A stretch of 64,000 bases of DNA from Corythoichthys intestinalis (Eukaryota; Chordata; Actinopteri; Syngnathiformes; Syngnathidae): positions 27,332,501-27,396,500 of the forward strand of contig NC_080412.1 in assembly GCF_030265065.1 (NCBI RefSeq), given 5' to 3'. Shown here in pieces: positions 1 through 13,400 of this stretch. Positions within the stretch are counted from its first letter, which is position 1, and every line of letters begins with the position of its first letter. The notes beneath the pieces were generated by a model that was not told the origin of the DNA, searched no databases, and saw only the letters and a program-made list of their open reading frames with translations. Both the position numbers and the translations under genes were made by a program.

Positions 1-75
1 GGTGTGCCACAGGAAATTACCTGACAATAATGTGCAGTTATCCATGAGATTCTTACAAGAGTAAAATTATAATAT

Positions 76-626
76 TAGGGCTGCACCTATCGATTATTTT
101 AGTAGTCGATTAATCGATGAACTAGTTAGTTTGAATTACAGACTAATCCGGATAAGGAACATACAAAAATAAAATACATGAGGATCTAAGTACTGTACAA
201 CAAAAGAACAACTGGCTAACTTACATAGCAAAAGTCGCCATCTTAAATGCTATAAAATGCTATTTTTTTCAATGCTCTTAACAAATGGTTCAAAAACACC
301 CCCCCCCCCCCACACAAAAAAAGTCTAAATATACCTATAAACTAAATTAAGAATGCAGTAAAAAAAAAAACATTAGCTTAAACAAAAACTTGGCTTATGT
401 CTGTCTTAACAGTAAGCAGCTGGATTCAGCCATGTGAAATGAGTTATATCATGTTCACTGTTGCCACTAGAGGGCAGTGTATCCATCCAAATCAGTCAAC
501 TAAATGCAAACACTTTCAAAACAAACCATTACAACACCACTTTAAACAAATACTCGAAGCAGCAAAATGCAATTCGAATCTTTTTTTCTAATTACTCGAG
601 TTAATCGACTAACGGTTGCAGCTGTA
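76..626. mobile_element. non-autonomous hAT element
   Basis: Left end TAGGGCTGCACC with the 'cgattaatcgatga' subterminal motif; right end with 'gttaatcgactaac' and gcagctgta, a decayed inverted copy. This is the common fish hAT family of TAGGGCTGCA ends. The flanking 8-mers match only partly. No coding capacity. It includes a C-tract at about 299-311. Confidence 0.7.
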
Positions 627-1486
627 CAAAATATGAGACAGTAGATGCAATATGAAAAAAAAAATTGTTTTGTTGCTTATTTTTACGTTACGTGAACTTG
701 AAGTTGTTCAAGGTCAACGAACTTCAACTTTTGGCGACGTAAGGTCGGTGTGAACACAAAACTGCGTAAGTGCCTCAGCTCAAAGAGGGTTTGGAAACAC
801 TAATACATAGGTTTAAACTCAGAAATAAAGGTACCACTGTGTAGACATGTATCATGCCTTTTTACAATACGACTAGTATCTATTAGCTTATTGTTGATAA
901 TATTTATTGTTTTTCCTGTAGGTCTGTATTTGAAAGATGGAAGTATTTGCACCCAACAATACACTCGTAAGCATTGCGGTTTTTGGGGGGATTTTGTACT
1001 ACTGTATTGTCAAGTGTATAAAATACATAAAGGAATATGGGAACAGTTACATGGAAATAAGTCATATCCAGTACATTTAAAATGTTTTGCTTACAAGCAA
1101 AATAAGATTTTTATTAAAAGTTCTTTATGCAAAAACCATATAATAAAACATACAGAACTGTGGCACAGAAACTGGTGTGGGGAACGCAACGTTTAACATG
1201 AATGTTCCTTCATTGGAGCACTGATGCACTTTAAAACAGGCTATTTTGAAGATTTGTATATACTGTAAGTTGGATGTGTGCTCTAATGCTCAAATTATGT
1301 AAGTATTGGCCTATTTTTGTTGTAGAGTTGCCCAATTTTCTTAAAATAAAGCAGTGAACAATGCTAATAAAAGAATCAATGACAACATTTGTGTGACAGA
1401 TAAACAGCAACTTGTATATCAGAACTTTTAACCACCCAACAACCAAAGAACATTTGGGGGGAAAAAAATGGTAGTTAAGACGGTGA
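627..1486. other. 3' flank and probable 3' UTR of TTC3
   Basis: No gene recognised. For the minus-strand gene, candidate AATAAA signals (TTTATT on the given strand) lie at 1110-1115 and 903-908, about 370-580 bases beyond the stop, a plausible 3' UTR length. An imperfect inverted repeat around 690-730 is the only other structure seen. Confidence 0.4.
1110..1115 (-). terminator. candidate TTC3 poly(A) signal
   Basis: AATAAA on the minus strand about 370 bases past the TTC3 stop. A second copy is at 903-908. Choice between them cannot be made from sequence alone. Confidence 0.3.
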
Positions 1487-4452
1487 TCATGAGGCTTGGT
1501 ACCTCCTACCCGGCAGCGCGGGGAACTCATCAGGCAACAAAGCACGCTCGCGGCAGGTGGGACACGTGCTTTGCTCCTTCAGCCATGCCGCGATGCACTG
1601 GAGACAAACAGAATTTGAGTCAAATTGCTGAACATTTACACACTTGAACTGGGAATGGGAGTGGATGAACATGTTTCTGTGCCGTTGACGACTTGTGACC
1701 AGAGGTGGGTAGCGTAGCCAAAAATTGTACTCAAGTGCGAATAGCGTAACTTCAAAATAATATTACTCAAGTACAAGTAAAAGTAGTCAATAGTCATCCA
1801 AAAATTTATTCAATGAAATAAACTACTCAAGTCTTATATTTAAAACGATAGCATATTTTTTTCTAAACATAAGGTCTTCTATATGAACTGTTGTTATTTT
1901 TATACTATAACCTATTAGATGACCATAGTAGGCCCAAAATATACCATAATCATTGAAATCATACTGGGGAAAAGAAATTAATACCTGACTGCAGCCCAGA
2001 GCAGAGTGACAGCCATTACAAACTACCAGTGTTGTTTATAACAGCGTTAGAGTATAACGGCATTCCTGGTGGTTATTTTTGTCATTAGTGAGTAATCTAA
2101 CTAATTTTCCCATCTTTGCAACGATGGTACCATTACTGAGGATGTGAAGCAAGTGTTACTACAATTTGGTTGAATGACACAGGAGAAACGGAGAGAGCAG
2201 AGCGGGAGGTGTGACGCCTTTGCAAACGCGATACTAGTTGGCCTGAAGCGTTAGCATTAGCATTTAGCGTTGCGAGAGTCATCTTAAACTCTCGGGCAAT
2301 TTTACCAACTTTAACGGTTAATTCACAACATTAGATGACTTTCAAACAGAGCAAAGGTTACAATCTAGTTATCGCAATATCCTTAATACCCCTCTGTTTA
2401 GCTGAGTTCAGGGTAAAGAATTGAGATAGGGGCTTTTGTCCCTGTGAACTTCACACTGTAAATGATTTTTTTGCGCCAGCGTACCAACAGTAGATGTAGT
2501 TTGTACGGTGTAGTTTGTCGCAGCTGTCTCTTGGCTCTGGCTGTCGTCAGACCCTTCTCGAAAAATGAAAATCACCCATCACTAGAACATGACTTCCACT
2601 GGATAAACATTTTCCACGAAACTAAAACTCGCTCTGCTTTTCTGTGGTCTAATCGGTGCCAGATTAAAGCTAGGAAAGCGTTTGAAATCTGCACTTTTAT
2701 TTTTGATGTCAGCGTTCTATCTAAAAAATTTTTTTACAGTGCTTTAAAGACGCCACTTGTTGTGATAGGACACCGACGTGATCATAAGACTGAACTGCAA
2801 GCTTCTGTTGTGTGTGGTGATGTATGTGTATTGTTACGTCTAATGGGTATAATGGGGTCAGTCATGTGATTATTCTTGCTGCGTCTCATTGGTGAGACTG
2901 AGTGAGCCAATGTTCTGATAAAAATTAAGAGGAAAAAAAAGTAGCGACTAGTACAGCCCAAAGTAGCAGAGGAAGAGTGGCGTTTCTTCACAAATCTACT
3001 TAAGTAAAAGTATGGCGTGGAAAAACTATCAAGTTAATTTTTCTCAGGAAGTTACTCAAGTAAATGTAACATGTTACTACCCACCTCTACTTGTGAATGA
3101 GTCCTATGTTGTCTCTGCATAGCTCACCTGCTTATGGAAGGTGTGTCTGCACTCCAAAACACAGAGGTCATATGGACTCATATCTTCCTGACAGATGACA
3201 CAAGGGTCCTCCAAGTTCAGCTGCAATTATTACATGTACCACTTCAAGAAAATGATTTCGAGAACAACATTCACAATTGAATTTTGTGGTCTTACTGCAC
3301 TGGGTCGGGGTGGTCTTTGGTATCCTAATTGCCGCCAGACTGGAGGACAGTCCAAGTCCGGGGTTGGCCCTGCCATCGCAGCGGCCCCCTGAGGGGAAGC
3401 GGTCCACGTAAGTCTAGTGAACCCATGGTGAGACAATTTGAAATGTTTTACCTGACGGTCCAAAATTAACTGGCTCACACTGTTGACCACATCCTGCAAG
3501 CTCATGCTGTTCAGATTGCCACCGTTGGACACCCGCAATTCCTTGAAAAACCTAATCAGGTCACACCTGGAGGGAAGAAAAATGCCAAAATTTCGTGGAA
3601 TCTATAATGCAATTCAAAGGCTTGTTACCTGAAGAGCTTGGGTGTCAAACTCAATGGAAAACTAATGATTTGAAAATCCACTGACAACTATTGTGATAGT
3701 TGATAAATTGTTTAGACACATTATTGACCTAAAAATAGTCCCAATGATAAATCATTTAAAAAAACTATAAACGAAATTTTATTTTTTTTAAACTGAATGT
3801 TCATTCACCTTTTTGATTTTTTTTTTTTTTTTTTTAACTACACATTCGCTGACCATGGGGTGCACATGATTCACATGATTTACTATCATTGGCCACACAA
3901 AATGATGCGGCGTGCCAGATCTGGCCAAGGGGCCGCCTTTTTGACACCTCTACAATGAAACCATTTGCTTTGCACCTCGTGTAGTCAGGGAACATGGCGA
4001 CCAGTCGCTCTATTGCCTTCTCAAACATGGTGTTCATGGCCGGGTTCCTTGTCTCGGCGGCGGGAGGCACCACTGGTTCCGCTGTCGACTGCGGCGGGGG
4101 CTCAATGCTCATTGAGGCTATTCCGGTACACACCTGCAAAGTTTCATGAAAAGATAGCGGCGTGAGGAATTTGTCCAGCAACACAGAACTTTCTCCCGCA
4201 ATGTCTTACCGGGGAGACTCGAGTATCGGTCTGGTTGATGCTAAGCAAGTCGCTAACCCTTTTGCCACTTTTGACTTGCTCCAGCTGCTCCCTGTGTTGT
4301 ATCTATGGATAAAATGAAGACTTTGAGCCACAGTTTCACCATCTGAATAGCATTTACGCAAACTACAGTGTACCTCAACGGCGGCAATTTTCTGCTCCAG
4401 TCCTAGTATATGCCTTCTCACGTTTTGTCTCTCCGCTTCCAAGTGAGGAAAT
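1487..4452 (-). CDS. ttc3: TTC3 exons 35-40, C-terminal RING-H2
   Basis: Residues about 1461-1676. The RING is split by the last intron: exon 39 supplies C1616-x2-C1619 ... C1633-x-H1635-x2-H1638 and exon 40 supplies C1641-x10-C1652-x2-C1655, a complete C3H2C3 RING-H2. Exon 37 (MFEKAIERLVAMFPDYTR) and exon 38 (CDLIRFFKELR ... LQDVVNSVSQLILD) match the helical element that precedes the RING in TTC3. The RING starts only six residues into exon 39; the about 60-residue linker of mammals is missing. The last intron (1598-3127) contains a 1.4-kb hAT element. Confidence 0.94.
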
Positions 4453-7400
4453 CTGCCATTTTAAGTTAAGGCAGAGACATTGTTGTTTTCATCAACGAGA
4501 AAGAAAACATTTCGTCATCAAACATTTTTTCATGACAATAACGGGATGGTAACAAGATAAAAATGTGTCAAAGGAGACTGAAATAAAACAAAAGACGAAT
4601 TTCAATTTTCGTCTGATGAGACAACACAGAGACAAAAATGCGATTTTCCGTCAAATCGCGCCGCTTGCGAGATTACACAGCGGAATCAAGATTCCCCGAG
4701 GTAAGCACAGAAGTCAGGCTTACTTTTCACACTCCTATATATCACCAACACATTCATCCATGTCATGCATTCCACATCTACTTAAAATGGTGATGCCTGT
4801 CACTACCCAATTGTGACTGGCTACCCGGATCGCGATGGATTGCAACTGCGCATGTGTGAACCGACGTCACTTACTCTTAAACATTGATTGCAGTTGTAGA
4901 TAGATACGTGATCGATTAAACGATAAAAATAATGTTTTCTTTTTTGGGTGTAGATAAATGTATGTGAAAATGACTCACTGATTGGATAGAAGAAAATCCC
5001 TTTAAATGCTGAATCAGTTTTAATGTGTAGAACAAACTCAAACAAACTATACTCATATATGCAAATACAGTGGTACTTCGACATACGAAGCTAATTCGTT
5101 CCAGGACCTTGTTTGTAATTTGAAATGGTCGTATGTCGAGCAGGATTTTCCCCATAAGAAAACTTAGATTTCCATTACTTCGTTCCACAGCCCGAAAACT
5201 TACACTAAATCTTTAATAAACACTGCTGGTACTATCACAAATGGCAATTACACATAGCAAAACAAGTACATTATAAACAAAAATCGGAATAATACAGTAT
5301 AATAATAATAACAACAATTCCTGTAATTATGTAACGAATCGGGTTCCAATGTGGCGGCTGTGTTTTGCGTGCTGTACCTGAACGCATCACGTGGCTGACA
5401 TGGCAGTGAGATAGAGAGTGCGGTAAGAGATTTTCTCTTTTTAATGTTTTGTTGTTGTTGGCGTCAACTGCAGTGGACAGTGGGCATGTTGTGTCGGACA
5501 GGTTCTGCAATAAATGATCAAAAACCTGACGAAGCTGGCGTTACCAATAGAGGTGTGCAAAATTTCCGATTCTTAGCCATTACTCGCGATTCGGCCGTGG
5601 AAGATTCGAGAACGATTCACAAACATCCAAATTCCGATTATTGAAATATGCCAAGTAAAGCGGAAGTACGTACAACACACTCAGCACGCTGCGCGGTCTT
5701 CGGGACGCAATGAGGAACGGAGCGAGAGTAGCTAAACATCATGTTTCTCATTACCCGGCCCCTCGGGTAATGCCAATGCTCAACTCACGGCTCTAGCTCA
5801 ACTCATGCCACGAGATTTAAAAAAACACAACAACACACCTGACTGCTGCCGAAAAGCTGCTACAAAGTACACCCACATAATGTTACGGTAGATATCATTT
5901 ATATAGGACTAGATGCAATATAGATTCGGTAGCGTTAGCAGCACATCTACAAAAAGCTAGATGCGGGCATTAGTAAACGGCCGCCATCTTAAAGCAGTAC
6001 ACTTCCCTGCAAGGCTGTTGTAGCGAACTTTCCAAGCGAACCTAATTAATTTTTTATCTAAAATACTCCTAAATCGGTCAAATATTGACTTGAATCTATC
6101 TTTAAAATAGTTTTAAAACTTTCACATGTCGAAAGTAGACAAAAGACAAATTATGGAATAACGGGAGCAATTCTAACAACTTTAACGGTTGATTCACATT
6201 AAATTAATTGAATGTAGTTTAAAGCTGCCGATACAGAATGGGGACTGGAGTTTTTTATTTACTGTTATTTTTGTATATTTGTTTACTGCTATATGTTAAC
6301 TTGATACTGAAATAATAGTTTGGTTTAGCCTGAGAGTATTTTTGAACAATTTTGGAACTAATGTACAAAACATTTTTTAAAAAAAACATCTAAAAAAAAA
6401 ACAAAAACAACAAAAAAAAGGAGGGGGGTGCATCAATAATCGTTTTATAATCGAATCGGAGCCTCTGAATCGTAATCGAATCGTTAGGTGCCCAAAGATT
6501 CCCAGCTCTAGTTACCAAAATAATAATTGTCGCATTAACTTTTTAAGACTGGCGAACGGCGGTCAAAGGAGGATCGTAGACATTCTACGGCTATATTGTT
6601 GAACCAGTTCACAGATGCGCACCCCACGCTCATATATTTCTATCATTTGCATCTTCATTTCAATGGTAAGCATCACCTTTCTCCTTGTTTCAACACCTGT
6701 ATCAACCTTTTTGAAACCTGTGTTGATTTCTCTCACAAGAAAATCTGCCGTGCGTTAGTCTGCAGCGCTGTCATGTCCTCAGATGTACAATCAAATGGCG
6801 GGTCAAATTTTAGGTCGGATCTCAAAAAGATCGTGTGTCAAAGCGATCGTATGTCGAGGTACCACTGTATAGGACTTTGAAGTTTTCGTACATCTGTAAA
6901 ATAGCACCGTTTCTTACATAGATCCTATCAAAGACTAAAATAAAAAAATAACGTTTTTAAGTTTTTCGTTTAAATTTGAACAGCTGGAGTGTGTTTACTC
7001 TCATGACATATTAGAATTGTATTCAGTGTTATTTCATCGTATTAAACAAGATCGTTTCTTCTGGGATTGATATGATAAAGTTGTGTTTTTCTCCAAGAAT
7101 GTGACAGTTTGCAGACATGACATTTTGGGTCATGTAGGTCACACTTGTACACAAAATGTTAATACTGTGGCCAACGTGATGCTAAATATGATGTCCACTT
7201 ATGTGCATGGCATGGCTTTATGGGATTGATATTTTTTTAATGGTAAAAAATATTCACTTATTCTATAAAGGTTTAGAAAGACTTGTTCCTTACCGCTGCA
7301 CATTTTCATCCAGCTTGGCACACAGAATCTTGACATCAGCCAGTTGAGCTTGGAGGCCGTACAGACGCTTATCACGTATGGTTTCCAACATGGACAACTG

Positions 7401-10400
7401 GTATAGCGAATTACGGATTTTAAGTTATATCACTTAAAAATGTGTTTTTCTTAAAAATGAAATGAGCTAAGCAACTAAATATAGCTTAAAGAGCTTACTT
7501 GGGCAGCGTGGGACCTCTTTGTCGTGGCAGCAATGGAGTTTTTGTAGCGCTTGATTTCATCTTCCAGACTCATCTTCTCAGCTGCTGAACAGTTACTTGA
7601 AAGGGGAATAAAGAAATATATATATATATATATCCTGTGATATCATTTATATAATACAATGGCTGCCCTTGACAGGTCTAACCCATTTGATCTGGGAGGG
7701 ATGGCAGGTAAAATGTGACACTTTACCTGAGGTCCAAGAATTCATTCAACTTCTCTTCATAGTCGTCTTTGCTTGCTCTGATTTTTTTGGTGAGACTGCG
7801 TGTAATCAAATAAAACCACAGTTTCAATGAGGAAGTTTGATTTTTAAGTCTCTTTGGATTTCAGTTTCCGCACCTCGCTTGCTCTTCTACTAATTTTTCC
7901 ATTTCCGTCTTGAGGGCCTTTAACTCATCCTGGTTGGCCTTCTTCTCCTTTTGATCCTTCTTAACCTCTTCCTCAAGCTTTTGCTGGAACAGGGTCAACT
8001 CTTTTTCGGTCACCTTTGTTAGAGGAGATAGGGCAATTAGAGACCAGCCAGACGCAACAATTCTGCATTCCTTCCATACTTTTATGTTGGTACTGATATC
8101 TTGGATCTCCTTGTCCAAGGAAGCTAGGGTCTCCTGGTGCTTCTGATCCACTCCCTCGCTTTCTTTTTCTATTTGACGTATATGCTCCTCCATGACACTA
8201 ATGCTCTTTACTTTTTTGTTGATGTCACCCTGGGAAAAGATTGTTCAAGGAACGTGTACAACATCTGGATGATACTTACTATAACGAGAACTTACTTGGG
8301 ATTTCTCATAAGGCTGCAAAGGTTCCGTGTTCACCGCAACGCTGGTTGCTTGAGATGCCTGATGGTTGATGGAAAAAGTGCAGCGTTTTAATGGACTTTT
8401 CTATTTCATGGAATCAAATATTTTCTGAGGCCAGTGTTGTTTTCGTCAACTATGACGATAACGAAAATATTTCACTAACGAACATTTTTTTTTTTGACGA
8501 TGATGAGCTAAAAACAAGGCTTGGGAGACTACAACATAACAAGACAAATGCCAGTTTTCGTCTGACGAGACGAAAATGTGACGTCGTTTCTGTCATTTGT
8601 TCACAATGTGTAATATTTTCATATTGTACGTGGCGTACGAGAGCTTGCATCGTAGCGGTGGTTAGGTCGTGTGAAATGTGCTGTGCCTCTTCTTCACCGG
8701 AGTTTAGGATTGTGTTTCAAGCTAGGGCTGCGTTCCATCTTGCTTGTTTGGCAACACATGGTAAGATTTGTTTTCTTATCTTTGCAAAAAGAATATGCAA
8801 TGTTGCTTTAGCTTTTAAAAGGTCTGTACTGAGTGATCGTCACACACTAAATTAGGGATGTCACTGATTTGATCACGTGATCAGAAATCGGGCCTTTTTT
8901 TTTAGAGGATCAGAATCAGGATTTTAGTTTTAAAAAGGTATATATTTTTTATTTTTTAAGGGCTAAGAATTAACAAAATAATCCAGAAATACAATGGCAT
9001 TGCCAAAAGATACAAAAACATACGACTTTTTTTTTTTAAGTATCAGATCGGGACTTGGTATCGGCAGATTCTCAAAATCAGGTGACATCGACTCGGTTGC
9101 AAAAATATGCAATTGGGACATCCCTAAACTAAATGTAACTTGTTGCGTTAGCATAGCTTTCGCATAAGCAGCAACTTTAGCGTAGCGAGCATTCTCTTAA
9201 ACACTTGGACAACCCCCCCCCCCCCCCCCATACAGTTCATGACTTCTAGGTGGTTTAATTGAAAATAATGTACTGCTTTTCCTGCTGAGTGTGTATTATC
9301 ACCACGAAATTGGCGTCGTCCTTGTAGACGCTACAAAATGTGCTCGTCTTTCTATGTTCATTTGAAATTGTTGGAAACCTTTTTAATTTTTGGAGTATAC
9401 TGTCACTTTTGAATTTGAGTAACTCGACTAAAACTAAACGAAATTTGTATGAGATTTCGTCAACTAAAACTAGACGAAGACGAACACAATTTGAAACGAC
9501 TAAAATATGACTAAGAACAGGAAATATTTTCGTCCAGTCAGGGTTGTTTTTGGCACCCATTTTCATTTTCATCTTAGTATTAGTCTTTTGGACGAAAATA
9601 CTTATTACCCTAGTCTTAGTCATATTTTAGTCATTTCAAAATGAGTTGTCTTCATCTAGTTTTAGTCAACGAAAATTCAAACTTCGTCTAGCTTTAGTCA
9701 ACAATTCTCAAAATGTTTTCGTCTATAAACTTAAAAAATTTTAGTCCATGAATAAATATATAAATAAAAGGCTTCCAACAATTACGATTGAACATGACAG
9801 ACGTGCACATAACTGTACAAGGACATCACCATAGTCATGATGATAATACACACTCAGCAGGAAAACAACATATTATTTGCAATTAATTAAGCTCACCTGG
9901 ACGCCACGAACTTACTATGTAAAATGTTTTCTAAAAGTTTAAGAAGACACAGAGTCACCGCACTAAATGCTAACGCAAACGCTATGCTAACGCTACTAAG
10001 TCTAGTGTGTGATGATCACTCAGCACAGACCTTTAAAGACTAAAGCAACATGGCATATCTTAGCCAAGATAAGAAAGCCAAACTTACCAAGCAGCACCTC
10101 ACCCATGTTTTACAAAATGAGCCTGGAATGGGCACAGGCTTACTCGTTGGTGTGTGTGGGGGGGGGCCGCAACAGGTCACATGAGTGACACGACCTAATA
10201 CTGCTAAATGCATTCTAACTACACATACAATAGGAAAATATCACACATTGTGAACTTATGACGCAAGACTGCCTAAGTACGAATTTTCATCTCTTTTTCA
10301 TGTTGTCAGACGACAACTGGCATCCATCTCGTTATGTTTTGGTCTTTAGACTTCTTGAAGACACTTCTTCAGCACGTCATCGTGGCGTCATCGTCACGAA

Positions 10401-13400
10401 AAAACTTGTTCGTTGACGAAATATTTTCGTTACCGTCATCGTTGACGAAAACATTGCGTCCAAAAGACAAAAATTAAAAGGGCTGCCAAAACCAACACAT
10501 TCTGAGGCTTTTCGAACAAATCCGGTGACAAGCAGAGAGTTTAATCGCCACAGGGGCAGAATTGTTTAATTTGTTTAACAAGAACGTTGCTAAATGTTAA
10601 TTTATCAAAGATTGAGTTGACATGGTTTTCTGAAAAGGCCATTTTTCCAGAAAAACATATAAACGTAAGTCCATCTGGGTGATAAAATGTTCATGATGAA
10701 TCTAAGGTGGATTTCAGTGATAAGTGCCATGGATATTATTTATTATTTCACTCCATCTTTGTTTTTGATTAGTCGTAAGTGTTTTTACTTATGACTAATA
10801 CTTTGTTCTTTGCTTTACTTTCACATTTAGCTTTGATCATGCAGGATCATGTTTTTCTTGTAATGTTTAGATTGCGTAAACTGACAAAAGATCACTTAGT
10901 ATGTTAGACTTTTGACCTCAAGCCCAGGATGTTTTTCTTATCTGTTTGTGTATTGAAGGTTATTTATGATTTAAGAGCAGCATAAAGTAATCCCAGTTTA
11001 GCGTAGTGGAGAACGGTTTCCTTTCTCAGGGTTAACCGAGTCTTTTAACAGTGCAATAAATCAAAGATGGCGTTATCGGATTTTTATCTTTTCCCGACAC
11101 GTTTCTTTTCTTGTGAGTGGATGCATAAACTTTGGATTATTTTATCGCTCTAACATGGAGGAAATGTGCATGACAAGAGCCTATTATCGTTCCCTTTTAT
11201 GTTATTTGTTATTAAAAAGTTGTACAGTGATCCCTCGTTTTTCGCAGTTAATGGGGGCCAGAACCCACCGCGCTAAAAAACGCTAAGTAGCGCACCCCCC
11301 AAAAAAAGATTTATCACTGGAAAGAGATACATATGACACATGTTTTTCACCTTTTTCCCCAAAGTATGTTATAACATGTTACTTTCCCGCATAATTATTT
11401 TTTTTTAAAAAGTAGATGCCCAATCCATTTAAAACATTTTTTTAAATGCTTGTCTTTGTTAATTAAACGTCTCATTGAGTGAGTTCACTCAAATCCAGCT
11501 GCAAACTTACACACAATGAGTCGCCAGAGCAATTGTTTAACAAGTTAAACGATGGTTGACACACGCGGCGCTTTGAAGGTCGAGTCTCTGGCAAGATCAA
11601 AGCTTAACCGTCTGTCAATCATCGTTTACTTTAATAAGCAACTCCAGTTCACGGTGTGACAAACAAAAAAGAGGGAGGGAGGGGGCATCAGACTATTGGC
11701 TCGGACTATTGACAGAAAATTTTGAAACGAGTAACGAGGGATCACTGGACTCCATTTTGTTTTCAGTAGAAATTATTTAAAAACTAAAGCACAACAGGGA
11801 AAACAATTCCAATTGGCTTTCCGTTTCAAAAATCAGATTTTCTTTTAAATCCATACCGCACATCAATATAAAATCCCTTAATAATTCTACATTTCTGCTG
11901 TTTCAAACTCCAATTAGAGGTAACGTCTGTCAATTAACACAACAAACAAACAACAACAAAAAAACGACTTCAGTGAAATATTGACATCTTACCTGTACTT
12001 CTGCATCTTTCTTCAAAAGTCCGTCTTCAAGTGTTGAACTTAAAACACTTGAACAGGAAAATGTTTCCCAGGATTCATCCACCCCGCTAGCATAAAGGTC
12101 AAATAAGCTATAATCGTCAGGCGAAACCGAGACGTCATCCGAGTGATCAACTTGGCCTGTCCTTGAATGAATGACTGAATAATCAAAGGGTGGGGGTGCT
12201 CCATCCATATGAAGTCTTTTATAAGGCTCCACATTATTAAGATTCCTAGATGTGAACACTTGGGAAGAGTTTGGGTGTTGATTGCTAATAGTCTGCTGTA
12301 GAGAGACGGCGTGCTTGGCTAGACCGATGCGGCCGCCGATGTTTATGAAGCGAAGGGATTCCTCCAGGAAACGCTCAACGCCGCCTGCCTTTTGGATCTT
12401 GGTAAGAGCCACAAGCGGGAAATTTTCAATCTCGCCATGCAGCAACGGGTCGTCGACAAGGAGGGGGCCGTGTTCCTCTAGAATCTGTGCGAAGTAGCTA
12501 CAGGAAGACAAATAAGATCAATTTAAAGTCAGCTTGTAGTGAATGATTCCTGCCAGCCCTCCAGTCGAAATCGATGTGACGGCTTTTGCCGTCAATGGCA
12601 ACCACTCAGAGTAGGCACGGCTCTACTCACTCGTATAAATTTTCCTCAGTCGGATCCGGATTGTTGTCCAAAAATTTTTTAAAGTTTGTATGATTAGTTC
12701 GGTTATATTGGTCCTCAAAGTTGGCCACCTGGGCTTGAAGGTATCTGGGAATCCGGAAGGGTTCACTGGGGTCAAGAAAATATCTGTCGAGTAAAATGAT
12801 GGGGTTCGTCAAGAGACCGATTTTGACTATGAACCAACAATGTGACTTACATCGGATCTTCTTGGTCCCACTCTTCTTCTGCTGAATTTTGTATCCCAGG
12901 CCATACAACAACACCCTGAGAAGTTGTTTAGCAAAATACATTTGATATTCGACTCATTATTGACCATTTGACAAAATGAATAACTCACCTTTGACTCTTT
13001 AGATTTCTTTTTTCGCCCTCGATTCCTTACACTTGCAGGGAAATTCTGAATGAGACGTGTAAAAAGAAAAAAAATGGTTACTTTACAGGGTAGACAAGAT
13101 GGCGCAGCTGACTAAAAATACCATATTTTCATAAAGTCCAGAAACTAATTCTGGACATTCTTATTTATGGATTGTTATGAACTAACAAGCATGTTTACTT
13201 GTTGAAATTTGAAAGTTCTTACTTCTTATTCATTTATTTTGCTTAGCGGTCTGGCAGGACATGGCAATATTGCCATTTTGGGTGCATTCAGTCTTTACCT
13301 ACTAGAGCAAGTGTTCCATTGTCCAATAACATTCACCAATGCATCCTTAGCTTAGCTTGAATATAGCATCTCTTGTTAAGAGAAGACACTTGGCGCTATT

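Larger units (their letters stand above)
8432..10500 (+). mobile_element. compound non-autonomous hAT with two nested insertions
   Basis: Perfect 8-bp duplication TCTGAGGC at 8424-8431 and 10501-10508. Left end cagtgttgttttcgtcaac; right end aaagggctgccaaaaccaac. It carries an inverted copy of its own family (9539-10456) and a third hAT (8853-9126). Other copies of the family lie at 4477-4650 and 32940-33815. A frame of about 150 codons inside it shows no transposase motif. Confidence 0.9.

Noticed and set aside
8391-8855. Open frame of about 154 codons on the plus strand.
   Set aside because: Lies wholly inside a non-autonomous hAT element and has no known motif; its composition follows the repeat.
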